Source of the DNA: Streptomyces sp. NBC_00513
GTDB lineage: Bacteria > Actinomycetota > Actinomycetes > Streptomycetales > Streptomycetaceae
Length of the DNA: 64,000 nucleotides
Direction: 5' to 3'
NCBI RefSeq assembly: GCF_041431415.1
Contig: NZ_CP107845.1
Span: 806,001 to 870,000 of the forward strand
Shown: piece after piece, positions 49,012 through 61,302 of the stretch
How the letters are laid out: each line of letters starts with the position of its first letter
Position numbering within the stretch: position 1 is the stretch's first letter
Notes under the pieces: model-generated
Told to the model about the DNA's origin: nothing
The model's input: the letters and a program-made list of their open reading frames with translations, nothing else
Databases searched by the model: none
Made by a program: the position numbers and the translations under genes

Positions 49012-49340
49012 GCGCCGCGCCTGCCCTCCGCCCGTCCGCAGGACCGCCGGACCGTCGGTCGGCTTCCGGTACCCCGGTGGGCCAGGTGGGTGTCCGGCGT
49101 ACGGTCGAATCGGCGGCGGACCGGACCCGGTCGTCGCCCCCCGGCCGCCCCCGATCGCGCTCCCCCGGCCGTCTCACCGGCCGGGTCGGGCCGCGGCCGA
49201 AGGCGTGACGGGCGCGTGTACGGGGAAGGCTGGGCGGACGATGACGCGGCGGGCGGCGCGGGCCGAGGCCCGGGCGGGTCCGGTGTTCCGCGCGGCCCGA
49301 ACCGGGCCGATCACCCCGACGAGTGTGGAGGAACCGGCGG
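49012..49340. other. Intergenic region
   Basis: About 330 bp with no gene. The pgm ribosome binding site (GGAGGA at 49327-49332) lies at the end; nothing else stands out. Confidence 0.45.
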
Positions 49341-50981
<1,641 letters not shown>

Positions 50982-51000
50982 GCCCCTCCCGGGGAGGCGT

Positions 51001-51025
51001 CCCCCGGTCGCGGCGCGACCGGGGG
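51001..51025 (+). terminator. Hairpin terminator after pgm
   Basis: Arms cccccggtcgc (51001-51011) and gcgaccggggg (51015-51025) around loop ggc, 20 bp after the pgm stop codon. Confidence 0.7.
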
Positions 51026-51061
51026 CTCCGGGTGAACCGACACCCCCAAGATCAACGCCAC

Positions 51062-51080
51062 TTAGGTTAGGCTAAGCTAA
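51062..51080 (+). promoter_or_regulatory. Iron box before isochorismatase-argC-argB
   Basis: ttaggttaggctaagctaa differs from the actinobacterial iron box TTAGGTTAGGCTAACCTAA at one position. It is 49 bp before the GTG start at 51130. DmdR1/IdeR-type repressors bind such sites with Fe2+ and shut off transcription. Confidence 0.92.
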
Positions 51081-51129
51081 GTCCCATTGACGGGGCGAGT
51101 ACCGGCCTTCGCCTAGGGGGAATGCGGCC

Positions 51130-53793
<2,664 letters not shown>

Positions 53794-53816
53794 TTTTCGC
53801 CCCTTCTCGACGACGC

Positions 53817-53845
53817 GACCCCGGCGGGCTTCGGCCGCCGGGGTC
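53817..53845 (+). terminator. Hairpin terminator after argB
   Basis: Arms gaccccggcgg (53817-53827) and ccgccggggtc (53835-53845) with loop gcttcgg, 24 bp beyond the argB stop. Confidence 0.75.
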
Positions 53846-53951
53846 GGCGTCGTGTCCGCACATCGATTGCGCACCAGGGCAGTTGGCGATCCGGCGATTC
53901 GACATCCGGGTACTTTCCGCCAACTTGACACGACCCCCACAATCGGTGATG

Positions 53952-53970
53952 TTAGGCCAGCCTTACCTAA
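53952..53970 (+). promoter_or_regulatory. Iron box before the ornithine hydroxylase operon
   Basis: ttaggccagccttacctaa matches 15 of 19 positions of the iron box. It lies 30 bp before the start codon at 54001. Confidence 0.85.
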
Positions 53971-54000
53971 GTATCTGGGTGAGACAGAGGAAGGATGGGA

Positions 54001-55395
54001 ATGTCCGCACCACACGCGAACACCACTCCAGGGGAGCGACTCCCGGACACCCGGGACCTGGTGGGCATCGGCTTCGGCCCCGCCAACCTGGCCCTGGCGA
54101 TAGCCGTCAAGGAGCACAACGACCAGCGCGCACCGGGCGACGCGATCCGGGCGTCGTTCGTCGAGCGGCAGGACGACTTCGACTGGCACCGGGGCATGCT
54201 CCTCGAAGGCGCCACCATGCAGGTGTCCTTCCTCAAGGACCTCGTGACGCTGCGCAACCCCGGAAGCGCGTTCAGCTTCGTGCACTACCTCCAGGACCGC
54301 GGGCGGCTGGTCGACTTCGTCAACCACAAGACCTTCTTCCCGACCCGGATCGAATTCCACGACTACTTCCGCTGGTGCGCGGCCCGATTCCGGGAGCAGG
54401 TCCGCTACGCGACCACCGTCACCGGCGTCGTCCCCGCACCGGGCTCGGACACGGCGGGCGTGGTGGACGAGCTCGACGTCCTCACCCGCCCGGCCGGCGC
54501 CCCCGAGGCGGTCGCCTCCACGGGCCTGCGCGCGCGCAACATCGCGATCGGCACGGGCCTGGTCCCGCGGCTGCCGGAGGGCGTGGAGACCGGCGAACGG
54601 ATCTGGCACAACCGCGACCTGCTGCACCGCGCACCGCTGTTGACCGAGCGGACGCACCGCCGGTTCGTGGTCGTCGGAGCCGGCCAGTCGGCCGCGGAGA
54701 CGGCCGACTACCTGCACCGGACCTTCCCCGACGCCGAGGTGTGCGCGGTCTTCAGGCGCTACGGCTACAGCCCCGCCGACGACAGCCCGTTCGCGAACCG
54801 CATCTTCGACCCGGCCGCGGTCGACGAGTTCTACCGCGCCCCGCAGGACGTGAAGCAGCAGCTGCTCGGCTACCACGCGAACACCAACTACTCGGTGGTG
54901 GACGGGGATCTGATCGAGCAGCTGTACCGGACGGTGTACCAGGAGAAGGTGGCCGGTACGGAACGGCTGCGGATCATGGGCGCGAGCGAGTTCGCCGCGG
55001 CGACCCCGACCTCGGACGGCGTCCGGGTCACCGTGCGCTCCCTCACCGGCGGCGAGACCCTCGCCCTGGACTGCGACGCGCTGGTCCTGGCGACCGGCTA
55101 CCGCGCCGGAAATCCGCTCGACCTGCTCGGCGACCTGGCCGACGAGTGCCTGACCGACGGTCAGGGGCGCCTGCGCATCGGCCGCGACCACCGGGTGGAG
55201 ACCACGCCCCGGCTGCGCGCCGGCATCTACCTCCAGGGCGCCTCCACCGAACACAGCCACGGCATCACCTCCTCCCTGCTGTCCACCCTGGCCGTGCGCT
55301 CGGGCGAGATCTGCGACTCCCTGTTGTTGAACGCCGCCGAACGGGACCTGCGGGCCGGCGCCCCGGTGCCCACCGCCCCCGCGAACCGGGGCTGA
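54001..55395 (+). CDS. L-ornithine N5-monooxygenase (SidA/PvdA/IucD family)
   Basis: A 464-residue FAD enzyme. The FAD site GIGFGPANLALAIAVKEH, the substrate region WHRGMLLEGATMQVSFLKDLVTLRNP, the NADPH site VVVGAGQSAAETADYL and the C-terminal LATGY (LVLATGYRAGNPL) are those of N-hydroxylating monooxygenases. Ornithine is the likely substrate because ornithine-pathway genes lie beside it, but lysine is not excluded by sequence alone. The product gives hydroxamate groups for iron binding. Start ATG at 54001 is preferred over 53995, since AGGAAGG then lies six bases upstream. Confidence 0.92.
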   Translation: MSAPHANTTPGERLPDTRDLVGIGFGPANLALAIAVKEHNDQRAPGDAIRASFVERQDDFDWHRGMLLEGATMQVSFLKDLVTLRNPGSAFSFVHYLQDRGRLVDFVNHKTFFPTRIEFHDYFRWCAARFREQVRYATTVTGVVPAPGSDTAGVVDELDVLTRPAGAPEAVASTGLRARNIAIGTGLVPRLPEGVETGERIWHNRDLLHRAPLLTERTHRRFVVVGAGQSAAETADYLHRTFPDAEVCAVFRRYGYSPADDSPFANRIFDPAAVDEFYRAPQDVKQQLLGYHANTNYSVVDGDLIEQLYRTVYQEKVAGTERLRIMGASEFAAATPTSDGVRVTVRSLTGGETLALDCDALVLATGYRAGNPLDLLGDLADECLTDGQGRLRIGRDHRVETTPRLRAGIYLQGASTEHSHGITSSLLSTLAVRSGEICDSLLLNAAERDLRAGAPVPTAPANRG

Positions 55396-55401
55396 CGGCC
55401 C

Positions 55402-58203
55402 GTGCCCACCATCACCGCCCCCACGGCCCCCACCGCCCCGCCCGCCGTGGACCTCACGGCCGCCCAGGCCCATGTGCTCGCGGCGCAGACCGCGGCGCCG
55501 TCCTACGCCGGGTACAACGTCGGGCAGTACATCGAGCTCGTCGGACCGCTGGACACCGAGGCCCTGGACGACGCCGTCGGGCGCACCCTCGACGAGGCGC
55601 CCTGGCTCCGCTTCAGCGTCACCAGCGACGGCGGCCGGTTCCGCCAGGCGCCCGTACCGGTCCGCCCGCCGGCCCGGAGTCTGGCCCGTCTGGACACGTC
55701 CGGCGCCGCCGACCCGGTGGCCGCGGCCGTGGAACTGGTGCGCGGTCAACTCGCCTGCCCGCCAAGGCTGGAGCTGCTGATCGACCCTCCGCTGCCGGAC
55801 CTGGTGCCCGATCTCGCGGGCGCCGTCCTCGTGACCACCGGTCCCCGGCACCACCTGCTCGTCCAGTACTTCCACCAGCTCGTCGTCGACGGGTACGGCG
55901 TGGCCCTGCTCAGCCGGCGGATCGCCGAGCACTACACGTCCCTGGTCCGGGGCACGACGCCCACCCCGTCCCCGTTCGCGCCCGTCTCCGTGCTCGCCGA
56001 CGCCGACCGGGTCTACACCGCCTCCGCGGCGTACGACACCGAGTTGGCCGCGTGGACGAGGCGCTACGCCGAACCCCCGGCCCCGGCCTGGCCGGCCGGT
56101 CGCCCCGCCCCGGCGGGTGACACCGCGCTGCGCCACACCGTGGTCGTCGACCGGGCCGACAGCGCCGCCGTGGCCGACGCCGCCCGCTCGGCCGGGGTCA
56201 CCTGGGGCGAGGCCGTCGTCGCGGCCACCGCCGTCGACCTCGCCGCCCGGACCGGCGCGGCGGAGGCGACCCTGGCGCTGTTCACCACGGCACGCACCGC
56301 CCCGGGCACCCTGCGGGTACCGGGCATGGCGGTCAACATCCTCCCCGTGCGCGTCCCCGTGTCGCCGTCCGACACGTTCCGCGTCCTGCTGGGCCGGGCC
56401 GCCGACGAACTCGCCTTCCTCCGGCGCCACCAGCGCGTCCGGGGCGAGGTGCTGGCCCGGGCCCTGTGGCCCGAGCTGCCGGGAAACCGGGTGCCGGGGC
56501 CGTTGGTCAACCTGCGGCCCTTCGAGACGGAGCTCGACTTCGCGGGCACCCGCGGTCACGTGGTCAGCCTGGCGTCGGGGCCGGTGGACGACCTGTCGGT
56601 CTCCGCGTCCGGCTACCCGGACGGGCGGCTGCGCCTGGACTTCGACGCCAACCCCGCCCTGTACGACGAGACCTCGCTGCGCCGGCAGGCCGAGGTGTGC
56701 GCCGCCGCCCTGGTGGCCCTCGCCCGGGAACCCGGCCGTGCCGCGCTTCCCCTCGTCGCGGAACTCGCGGCCTCCGCGCCGGGCTCGCGCACGGTCTCGC
56801 CCGGGTCCGACCCGGCTCCCCCGCGCGCCCGGCGCGGCGGACCCGAACCCGACGACGAGAGCGGTGCGGTGGCCCTGCTGCCGTCCGCCCACCGGCTGCG
56901 CGGCGCACAGGGCGCCGTGGAGCATCTGCACGAGTCCGTCCTGCTGCGGGTCCCGGCCGGGCTCCGGGCGGCCCCGCTGCGCCAGGCCCTGGCGGCCCTC
57001 GCGCGCCGTCATCCGGCGCTGCGGCTGGCCCTGCACCGCACGGACGGCATCTGGAGCCAGGAGATCCGGCCCGCCGCCTCGGCGCCCGCCGTGACCGACC
57101 CGGCCACGCTGCGCCGGATCGGCGTCGCGGGCCGCTCCGAGCCCGAACGGGAACGGCTGGTCTCCGAGGCGGCCCGGACGGCCGCCGCCGCCCTCGACCC
57201 GCGCACCGCCGCCGTGTTGCGGGCGGTCTGGTTCGACGCGGGCCCCCGAGAGCCGGGACGACTGCTGCTCGTCGGACACCACCTGTCCGTGGACGACGTC
57301 ACCTGGCAGTCGCTGGCCGACGAGATCGCCCCGCTGTACGAGGAGTACGCCTTCGGCGAGCGTTCCGCGGACGACGCGTTGCCGCCGGCCGGCGGGCTCA
57401 CCGGTTGGGCGTCCACGCTGGCCGCCGAGGCCCAGTCGACCGCCCGGGTCGTGGAGCTGGCCCACTGGTCGGCGCTCGCCTCCGGTACCGCCGGGCGGGC
57501 CTGGGCGGCCACCGAGGGGGGCCACCGGGTGGTGACGCGGCTGGAGCTGCGCGTCCCGCGCCGGGGGCCGGCTCCGGACGGCGTCGACCCCGTCGACGCC
57601 CTGTTGCTCGCCGCGTTGGCCCGGATCGCGTCGAGCCGGCCGCGCCTGCACGACGGCACCGGCCTGCTGGTCGACCTGGAACTCCCCCGGTCCGACGCGG
57701 CGCCGCGCACGGCGGGCCGCCTCACCTCCGCGTTCCTGCTGCGCCTGCCGCTCGGCCCGGAGGGGACGGCCGAGCCCGCGCGGACCCATCGTCGGGTGGT
57801 GCACGCCCTGGCCTCGGTCCCGGACCGGGGCCAGGGGCTGGAACAGTTGCGCCACCTCAATCCGCAGACCGCGGCCCGGCTCGCGGACCTGCCGCGGGGC
57901 GGCGTCCGCTACCACCGCCGGACCGTGCTCCGGGCGGCGGACGAGACCTCCGCGTGGGGTCCGGCCCCGGCCGGCGAGTGGCACCTGCTGGAGGTCCCCG
58001 GCACGGCACCGCCGCTGACGGGACCTCTGGAGCTGACCGTCCACACGGGCCCGCCGGTCGACGGCCGAAGGGCCGTCTCCGTGGCCTGGCGCTGGTCGGA
58101 CCGGTTGTTCACCGCCGACGAGGCGCTCGCCCTCGCCGAGGAGGCCACCGGTACCGCTCGCGCCCTCGCCCTTCTTCCGGGGTACGGCGCCACAAGGCCC
58201 TGA
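55402..58203 (+). CDS. Free-standing NRPS C-E didomain protein
   Basis: A 933-residue protein made of two condensation-superfamily domains and nothing else: no adenylation and no carrier domain. The first (about 15-455) starts like the starter C-domain of the NRPS at 61303 (YNVGQYIELVG). Its active site is H158-Q159-LVV-D163-G164, so the catalytic second His of HHxxxDG is Gln. The second (about 490-920) has HHLSVDD at 626-632, followed by VTWQSL, which resembles an epimerisation-type domain (with the final Gly as Asp). It might act in trans on a carrier-bound residue or be structural. It follows the hydroxylase gene by 7 bp and is in the same operon. Confidence 0.85.
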   Translation: MPTITAPTAPTAPPAVDLTAAQAHVLAAQTAAPSYAGYNVGQYIELVGPLDTEALDDAVGRTLDEAPWLRFSVTSDGGRFRQAPVPVRPPARSLARLDTSGAADPVAAAVELVRGQLACPPRLELLIDPPLPDLVPDLAGAVLVTTGPRHHLLVQYFHQLVVDGYGVALLSRRIAEHYTSLVRGTTPTPSPFAPVSVLADADRVYTASAAYDTELAAWTRRYAEPPAPAWPAGRPAPAGDTALRHTVVVDRADSAAVADAARSAGVTWGEAVVAATAVDLAARTGAAEATLALFTTARTAPGTLRVPGMAVNILPVRVPVSPSDTFRVLLGRAADELAFLRRHQRVRGEVLARALWPELPGNRVPGPLVNLRPFETELDFAGTRGHVVSLASGPVDDLSVSASGYPDGRLRLDFDANPALYDETSLRRQAEVCAAALVALAREPGRAALPLVAELAASAPGSRTVSPGSDPAPPRARRGGPEPDDESGAVALLPSAHRLRGAQGAVEHLHESVLLRVPAGLRAAPLRQALAALARRHPALRLALHRTDGIWSQEIRPAASAPAVTDPATLRRIGVAGRSEPERERLVSEAARTAAAALDPRTAAVLRAVWFDAGPREPGRLLLVGHHLSVDDVTWQSLADEIAPLYEEYAFGERSADDALPPAGGLTGWASTLAAEAQSTARVVELAHWSALASGTAGRAWAATEGGHRVVTRLELRVPRRGPAPDGVDPVDALLLAALARIASSRPRLHDGTGLLVDLELPRSDAAPRTAGRLTSAFLLRLPLGPEGTAEPARTHRRVVHALASVPDRGQGLEQLRHLNPQTAARLADLPRGGVRYHRRTVLRAADETSAWGPAPAGEWHLLEVPGTAPPLTGPLELTVHTGPPVDGRRAVSVAWRWSDRLFTADEALALAEEATGTARALALLPGYGATRP

Positions 58204-58289
58204 GGGCCCGTCGGCGCCGCGTCCCCGTAGCGACCCGTCCACCGTTTCCACCCACCACCGCACCACCCACACATCCAAGGAGAGTCCCC

Positions 58290-58499
58290 ATGGCCACCAC
58301 CAACCCGTTCGAGGACGACGACGCCCGCTACTTCGTGCTGGTGAACGCCGAGAACCAGCACTCGCTGTGGCCCGCCTTCGCCGAGGTCCCCGCCGGCTGG
58401 ACGGTCGCCCACGGCGAGGACACCCGACAGGGGTGCGCCGCCTACACCGACGAGCACTGGACGGACATGCGTCCCGCGAGCCTCGTGGCCCGCGGCTGA
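58290..58499 (+). CDS. MbtH-like protein
   Basis: A 69-residue MbtH-family protein: NPFEDDDARYFVLVNAENQHSLWPAFAEVPAGWTVAHGEDTRQGCAAYTDEHWTDMRPASL. The three conserved Trp of the family and the NxExQxSLWP core are present. MbtH proteins bind the adenylation domains of NRPSs and help them fold and work. AAGGAGAGTCCCC precedes ATG at 58290. It is the last gene of the operon that starts with the ornithine hydroxylase. Confidence 0.96.
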   Translation: MATTNPFEDDDARYFVLVNAENQHSLWPAFAEVPAGWTVAHGEDTRQGCAAYTDEHWTDMRPASLVARG

Positions 58500-58527
58500 C
58501 GCACCGCCCCGCCCGGGGCGCACACAC

Positions 58528-58565
58528 GGAAGCCGGGCCGGAGCGAACGCTCCGGCCCGGCTTCC
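58528..58565. terminator. 17-bp hairpin terminator, bidirectional
   Basis: Arms at 58528-58544 and 58549-58565 pair fully around gaac. It separates the convergent MbtH and GNAT genes. Confidence 0.8.
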
Positions 58566-58576
58566 GCGAGCCCGTC

Positions 58577-59140
58577 TCACACCGTCAGGCGCAGTACTCG
58601 CGAGCCCCGCGCGGGATCGAGTGCGGCGGCCCAGTCGGCCGGGGCCTCGCCGGGCTCGACCGGGACGAAGCCGTGGCGCAGGAAGAGCCGGGCGGAGCCG
58701 GTGGTGGCGGTGAAGAGCGTCCGTACCTCGCTCCGCCGGGCCCGCTCGACGGCGGCTCGGAGCAGTTCCGATCCCACGCCCTGCCCCTGGCAGCCCGGTG
58801 CCACGCAGAAGTTGTAGAGCACCGCTGTCGCGGGCGCCTCGTCCCGCAGGGCGAGGCAGCCGCGTACGCGGTCCCCGCCGGCGCCCTCGGCGACCAGGAA
58901 CTCCCCCGCGTGGGCGAGGTAGTGGCCGATCGAGCGGGCCCTCAGCGCGCCGGAGGGGACGAAGGCGCGGGAGAGCGCGTACAGGTCGGGCGCGTCGCGC
59001 AGGCGGGCCGACCGGACGTGGGGGAAGGGGGGTTCCGGCGTCGGGAGGTGCTCCGGAGTCGGGAGGCTCTCCGGGGCGGCGGGGAGGTCCGGATGCGCGG
59101 GGAGGTCTGCCTCGACGGAGGCTGCGACAATGATCGACAC
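58577..59140 (-). CDS. GNAT acetyltransferase, N-acetylglutamate synthase (ArgA)-like
   Basis: A 187-residue protein. After about 40 Pro-rich residues comes a GNAT fold: VRSARLRDAPDLYALSRAFV, LVAEGAGGDRVRGCLALR, VLYNFCVAPGCQGQGVGSELL (acetyl-CoA pyrophosphate loop QGQGVG) and FLRHGFVPVE. The arrangement fits small actinobacterial N-acetylglutamate synthases, the first step of ornithine formation. That would fit with ArgB and ArgC in the cluster; other GNAT substrates are possible. The start GTG at 59140 has no ribosome binding site, and the iron box ends 5 bp away. The transcript may be leaderless. Confidence 0.75.
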   Translation of the reverse strand: MSIIVAASVEADLPAHPDLPAAPESLPTPEHLPTPEPPFPHVRSARLRDAPDLYALSRAFVPSGALRARSIGHYLAHAGEFLVAEGAGGDRVRGCLALRDEAPATAVLYNFCVAPGCQGQGVGSELLRAAVERARRSEVRTLFTATTGSARLFLRHGFVPVEPGEAPADWAAALDPARGSRVLRLTV

Positions 59141-59144
59141 AGGT

Positions 59145-59163
59145 TTAGGTTAGCCTTGCCTAA
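59145..59163 (-). promoter_or_regulatory. Iron box at the GNAT promoter
   Basis: ttaggttagccttgcctaa, matching 16 of 19 iron-box positions, directly before the GNAT start. Because it abuts the start codon, repressor binding would cover the promoter. Confidence 0.88.
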
Positions 59164-59276
59164 GTTGACCTGCAATTCGCCACTCCAGCCTCACCCGCCC
59201 TTCGGTCCGGGCGAGTTGACCGTCCGCAGGTCGAAAGGGTTCCACCTCCGACTTGACGCATCCGCCTCATCCTTAG

Positions 59277-59295
59277 TTAGGTAAGCCTTGCCTCA
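59277..59295 (+). promoter_or_regulatory. Iron box before the carrier protein-exporter-NRPS operon
   Basis: ttaggtaagccttgcctca, an iron-box variant, 42 bp before ATG at 59337. The 113 bp between this site and the GNAT iron box contain the two divergent promoters. Confidence 0.85.
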
Positions 59296-59336
59296 TCGGC
59301 AGGCGGGCTCCTCCTCACAGAACAGAGAGCCGTGAC

Positions 59337-59585
59337 ATGTCCGATTCCTTCACCACCGAGCCCCTCGGCCTCGATCGCCTGATCCAGGACGTCGCCGAGG
59401 TCCTCTACGTCGAGCCGGCCGACATCTCGCCCGACGAGGACCTGATCGACCAGGGCCTGGACTCCATACGCCTGATGACCCTGGTCGAGAGATGGCGCGC
59501 CGAGGGCGCCCGGATCAGCTTCGTGGACCTCGCCGAGCGCCCCACCCTGCGCGAATGGGCCGCTCTCCTGTCCACCGCCGCCTGA
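59337..59585 (+). CDS. Stand-alone aryl carrier protein
   Basis: An 82-residue carrier protein: LIQDVAEVLYVEPADISPDEDLIDQGLDSIRLMTLVERW. The phosphopantetheine Ser43 is in GLDSIRLM, matching the aryl carrier domain of EntB (GLDSxRxM), not peptidyl carriers (GGHSL). It would carry 2,3-dihydroxybenzoate for the first condensation. It sits 40 bp before the exporter gene and is apart from the isochorismatase gene at 51130, so EntB's two functions are encoded separately here. Start is ATG at 59337. Confidence 0.92.
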   Translation: MSDSFTTEPLGLDRLIQDVAEVLYVEPADISPDEDLIDQGLDSIRLMTLVERWRAEGARISFVDLAERPTLREWAALLSTAA

Positions 59586-59625
59586 TCCGCCCCACCCGCC
59601 GCCCCCGCCGTCAACGGAGCCCCCT

Positions 59626-60978
59626 GTGTCCCTGCGCGACCTCGTCATCGACATCGAACCGCTGCGCACCAGCCGCGACTTCCGGGCCATCTTCATCGCC
59701 CGGGTGGTCTCGCTCTTCGGCCTGGGCATGGCGACCGTCGCCCTGGCCGCCCAGGTGTACGGGTTGACCCGCTCGACCTTCGACGTCGCCGTGGCCAGCA
59801 TGATCATGAGCGTCACCGTGCTGGTGGGCTCGCTCTGGGGCGGCGTCATGGCCGACCGCACCGACCGAAAGCGGCTGATCGTCTGGGCGCGCGGGGCGGC
59901 CGCCCTCGCCTTCGCGGGGCTCGCGGTGAACGCGATGCTCCCCGACCCGTCCCTGTGGGCGATCTACGTCTGCGTCGCGTGGGACGGCCTCGCGACGGGC
60001 GTCAGCGTGACCGCCCTGATGGCGGTGGCCCCCACACTGGTCCGCCCCGACCAACTCCCGGCGGCCGGCGCCCTGATCTCCCTCACCGGCGAGATCGGCT
60101 CCATCAGCGCGCCGCTGCTCGGCGGCGTCCTGTTGGCCGCCTGGGGCGCGGGGCCCGTCTTCGCCTTCGCCGCCGTCACCACCGCGGTGACCACGTTCCT
60201 GATCTCGCGCATCCGTCCGCTGCCGCCGGTCACCGACGAGGAGGACGAGGAGGGCGCCGAGCAGGACTCCGGCTCCCCGATGGTCGCCTTCCGGTACGCC
60301 CTGCGCAACCGGGTCGTCGGTGGGCTGGTGCTGCTCGGGGGCGTGGTGGCCGTGTTCAACGTCCCCGTCGTGCTCTTCCCCGAGATGGTCGACCGCCAGT
60401 TCCACGGCGACGAGATCATGCTCGGCCTGCTCTACACGGCCCCCGCGGTCGGGGCCGTCCTCGCGTCGGCGACGAGCGGTTGGATCGGCCGCGCCGCACG
60501 CCCCGGCGGCCTGTTGCTCGCCGCGGCCTTCACCGGAGGGCTCGCCACCGTCGGCTTCGGCCTCAGCGGCCACGTGGCCGTCGCCTTCCTGATGCTCGCC
60601 GTGGGCGGCGCGGCCGGCACGGTCTACGAGATCCTCGAATACGCGCTGGTCCAGCACAGCACCCCGGACCGTCTGCGCGGCCGGATCGTCAGCGTCATCA
60701 CCGCCCAGGGCACCACCGGCGGCGTCCTCGGTGACGCCGAGGTCGCCTCCATCGCCCGCTGGTTCAGCCCGGCCGGCGCGGCGATCCTCAACGGCGCCGT
60801 CTGCGCCGTCGCCGCCGTCGGCGTGGCCATCGCCGTACCGGGCCTGCGCCGGGCCACCCTGCCCCGCGAGGACGACGACACCCCCGAGGCCCCGGACGCC
60901 CTCACCGTCCCGGACGCCCTCACCAAGGACGCCGCGCCGCGGCCCGTCACCGAGGCGGCGCGCCCCTCCGACGCCTGA
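59626..60978 (+). CDS. EntS-like MFS siderophore exporter
   Basis: A 450-residue transporter with about 12 helices: LFGLGMATVALAAQVYGLTRSTFDVAVASMIMSVTVLVGSLWGGVMADRTDRKRLI. The DRTDRKRL loop is the MFS motif A. The N-terminal stretch TSRDFRAIFIARVVSLFGLGM matches the EntS group of enterobactin exporters, including those in other Streptomyces catechol clusters. It likely exports the finished siderophore. GTG at 59626 is the start. A disordered acidic/Pro tail of about 45 residues follows. Confidence 0.9.
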   Translation: MSLRDLVIDIEPLRTSRDFRAIFIARVVSLFGLGMATVALAAQVYGLTRSTFDVAVASMIMSVTVLVGSLWGGVMADRTDRKRLIVWARGAAALAFAGLAVNAMLPDPSLWAIYVCVAWDGLATGVSVTALMAVAPTLVRPDQLPAAGALISLTGEIGSISAPLLGGVLLAAWGAGPVFAFAAVTTAVTTFLISRIRPLPPVTDEEDEEGAEQDSGSPMVAFRYALRNRVVGGLVLLGGVVAVFNVPVVLFPEMVDRQFHGDEIMLGLLYTAPAVGAVLASATSGWIGRAARPGGLLLAAAFTGGLATVGFGLSGHVAVAFLMLAVGGAAGTVYEILEYALVQHSTPDRLRGRIVSVITAQGTTGGVLGDAEVASIARWFSPAGAAILNGAVCAVAAVGVAIAVPGLRRATLPREDDDTPEAPDALTVPDALTKDAAPRPVTEAARPSDA

Positions 60979-61302
60979 CCGCGACGCCCTCCACCACCGC
61001 GCCGCCGACGACCTCCCGGCTCCCCGCCGTCGACCGACCGGCCCGCCCGAGCCGGCCGCGCACCACCCGTCTCGTCTCGGCCGCCACCGCCGGCGGCCCG
61101 GAAAGGCAACCGCCATGCCCCGCGCCCCCACCCCCGCGGCCCGCCCGCGCGCCCGCCTGCGCCGCGCCGCCGCCGGCCTCGTCAGCCTCCTGGCGGCCTC
61201 CCCCGCCCCGTCCGGACGCTGACCTTCCGCCACCTGCGGGCACCATCCGTCGCCCGACCGCCTCCTCGCCCCGCCGCCGCCGAACCCTGGAGCACGATCC
61301 CC
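60979..61302. other. Intergenic region before the NRPS
   Basis: About 324 bp. It holds only the possible 35-codon ORF at 61115-61222. No iron box was seen in it, so the NRPS is probably read from the operon promoter at 59277. Confidence 0.5.
61115..61222 (+). CDS. Possible 35-aa peptide, signal-peptide-like
   Basis: A short ORF (MPRAPTPAARPRARLRRAAAGL...) with a good ribosome binding site (GAAAGG) before ATG. The translation looks like an Arg-rich signal peptide (RRAAAGLVSLLAAS) cut off soon after its hydrophobic core. It could be the remnant of a lost secreted protein, such as a siderophore-binding lipoprotein, or chance. Confidence 0.3.
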   Translation: MPRAPTPAARPRARLRRAAAGLVSLLAASPAPSGR

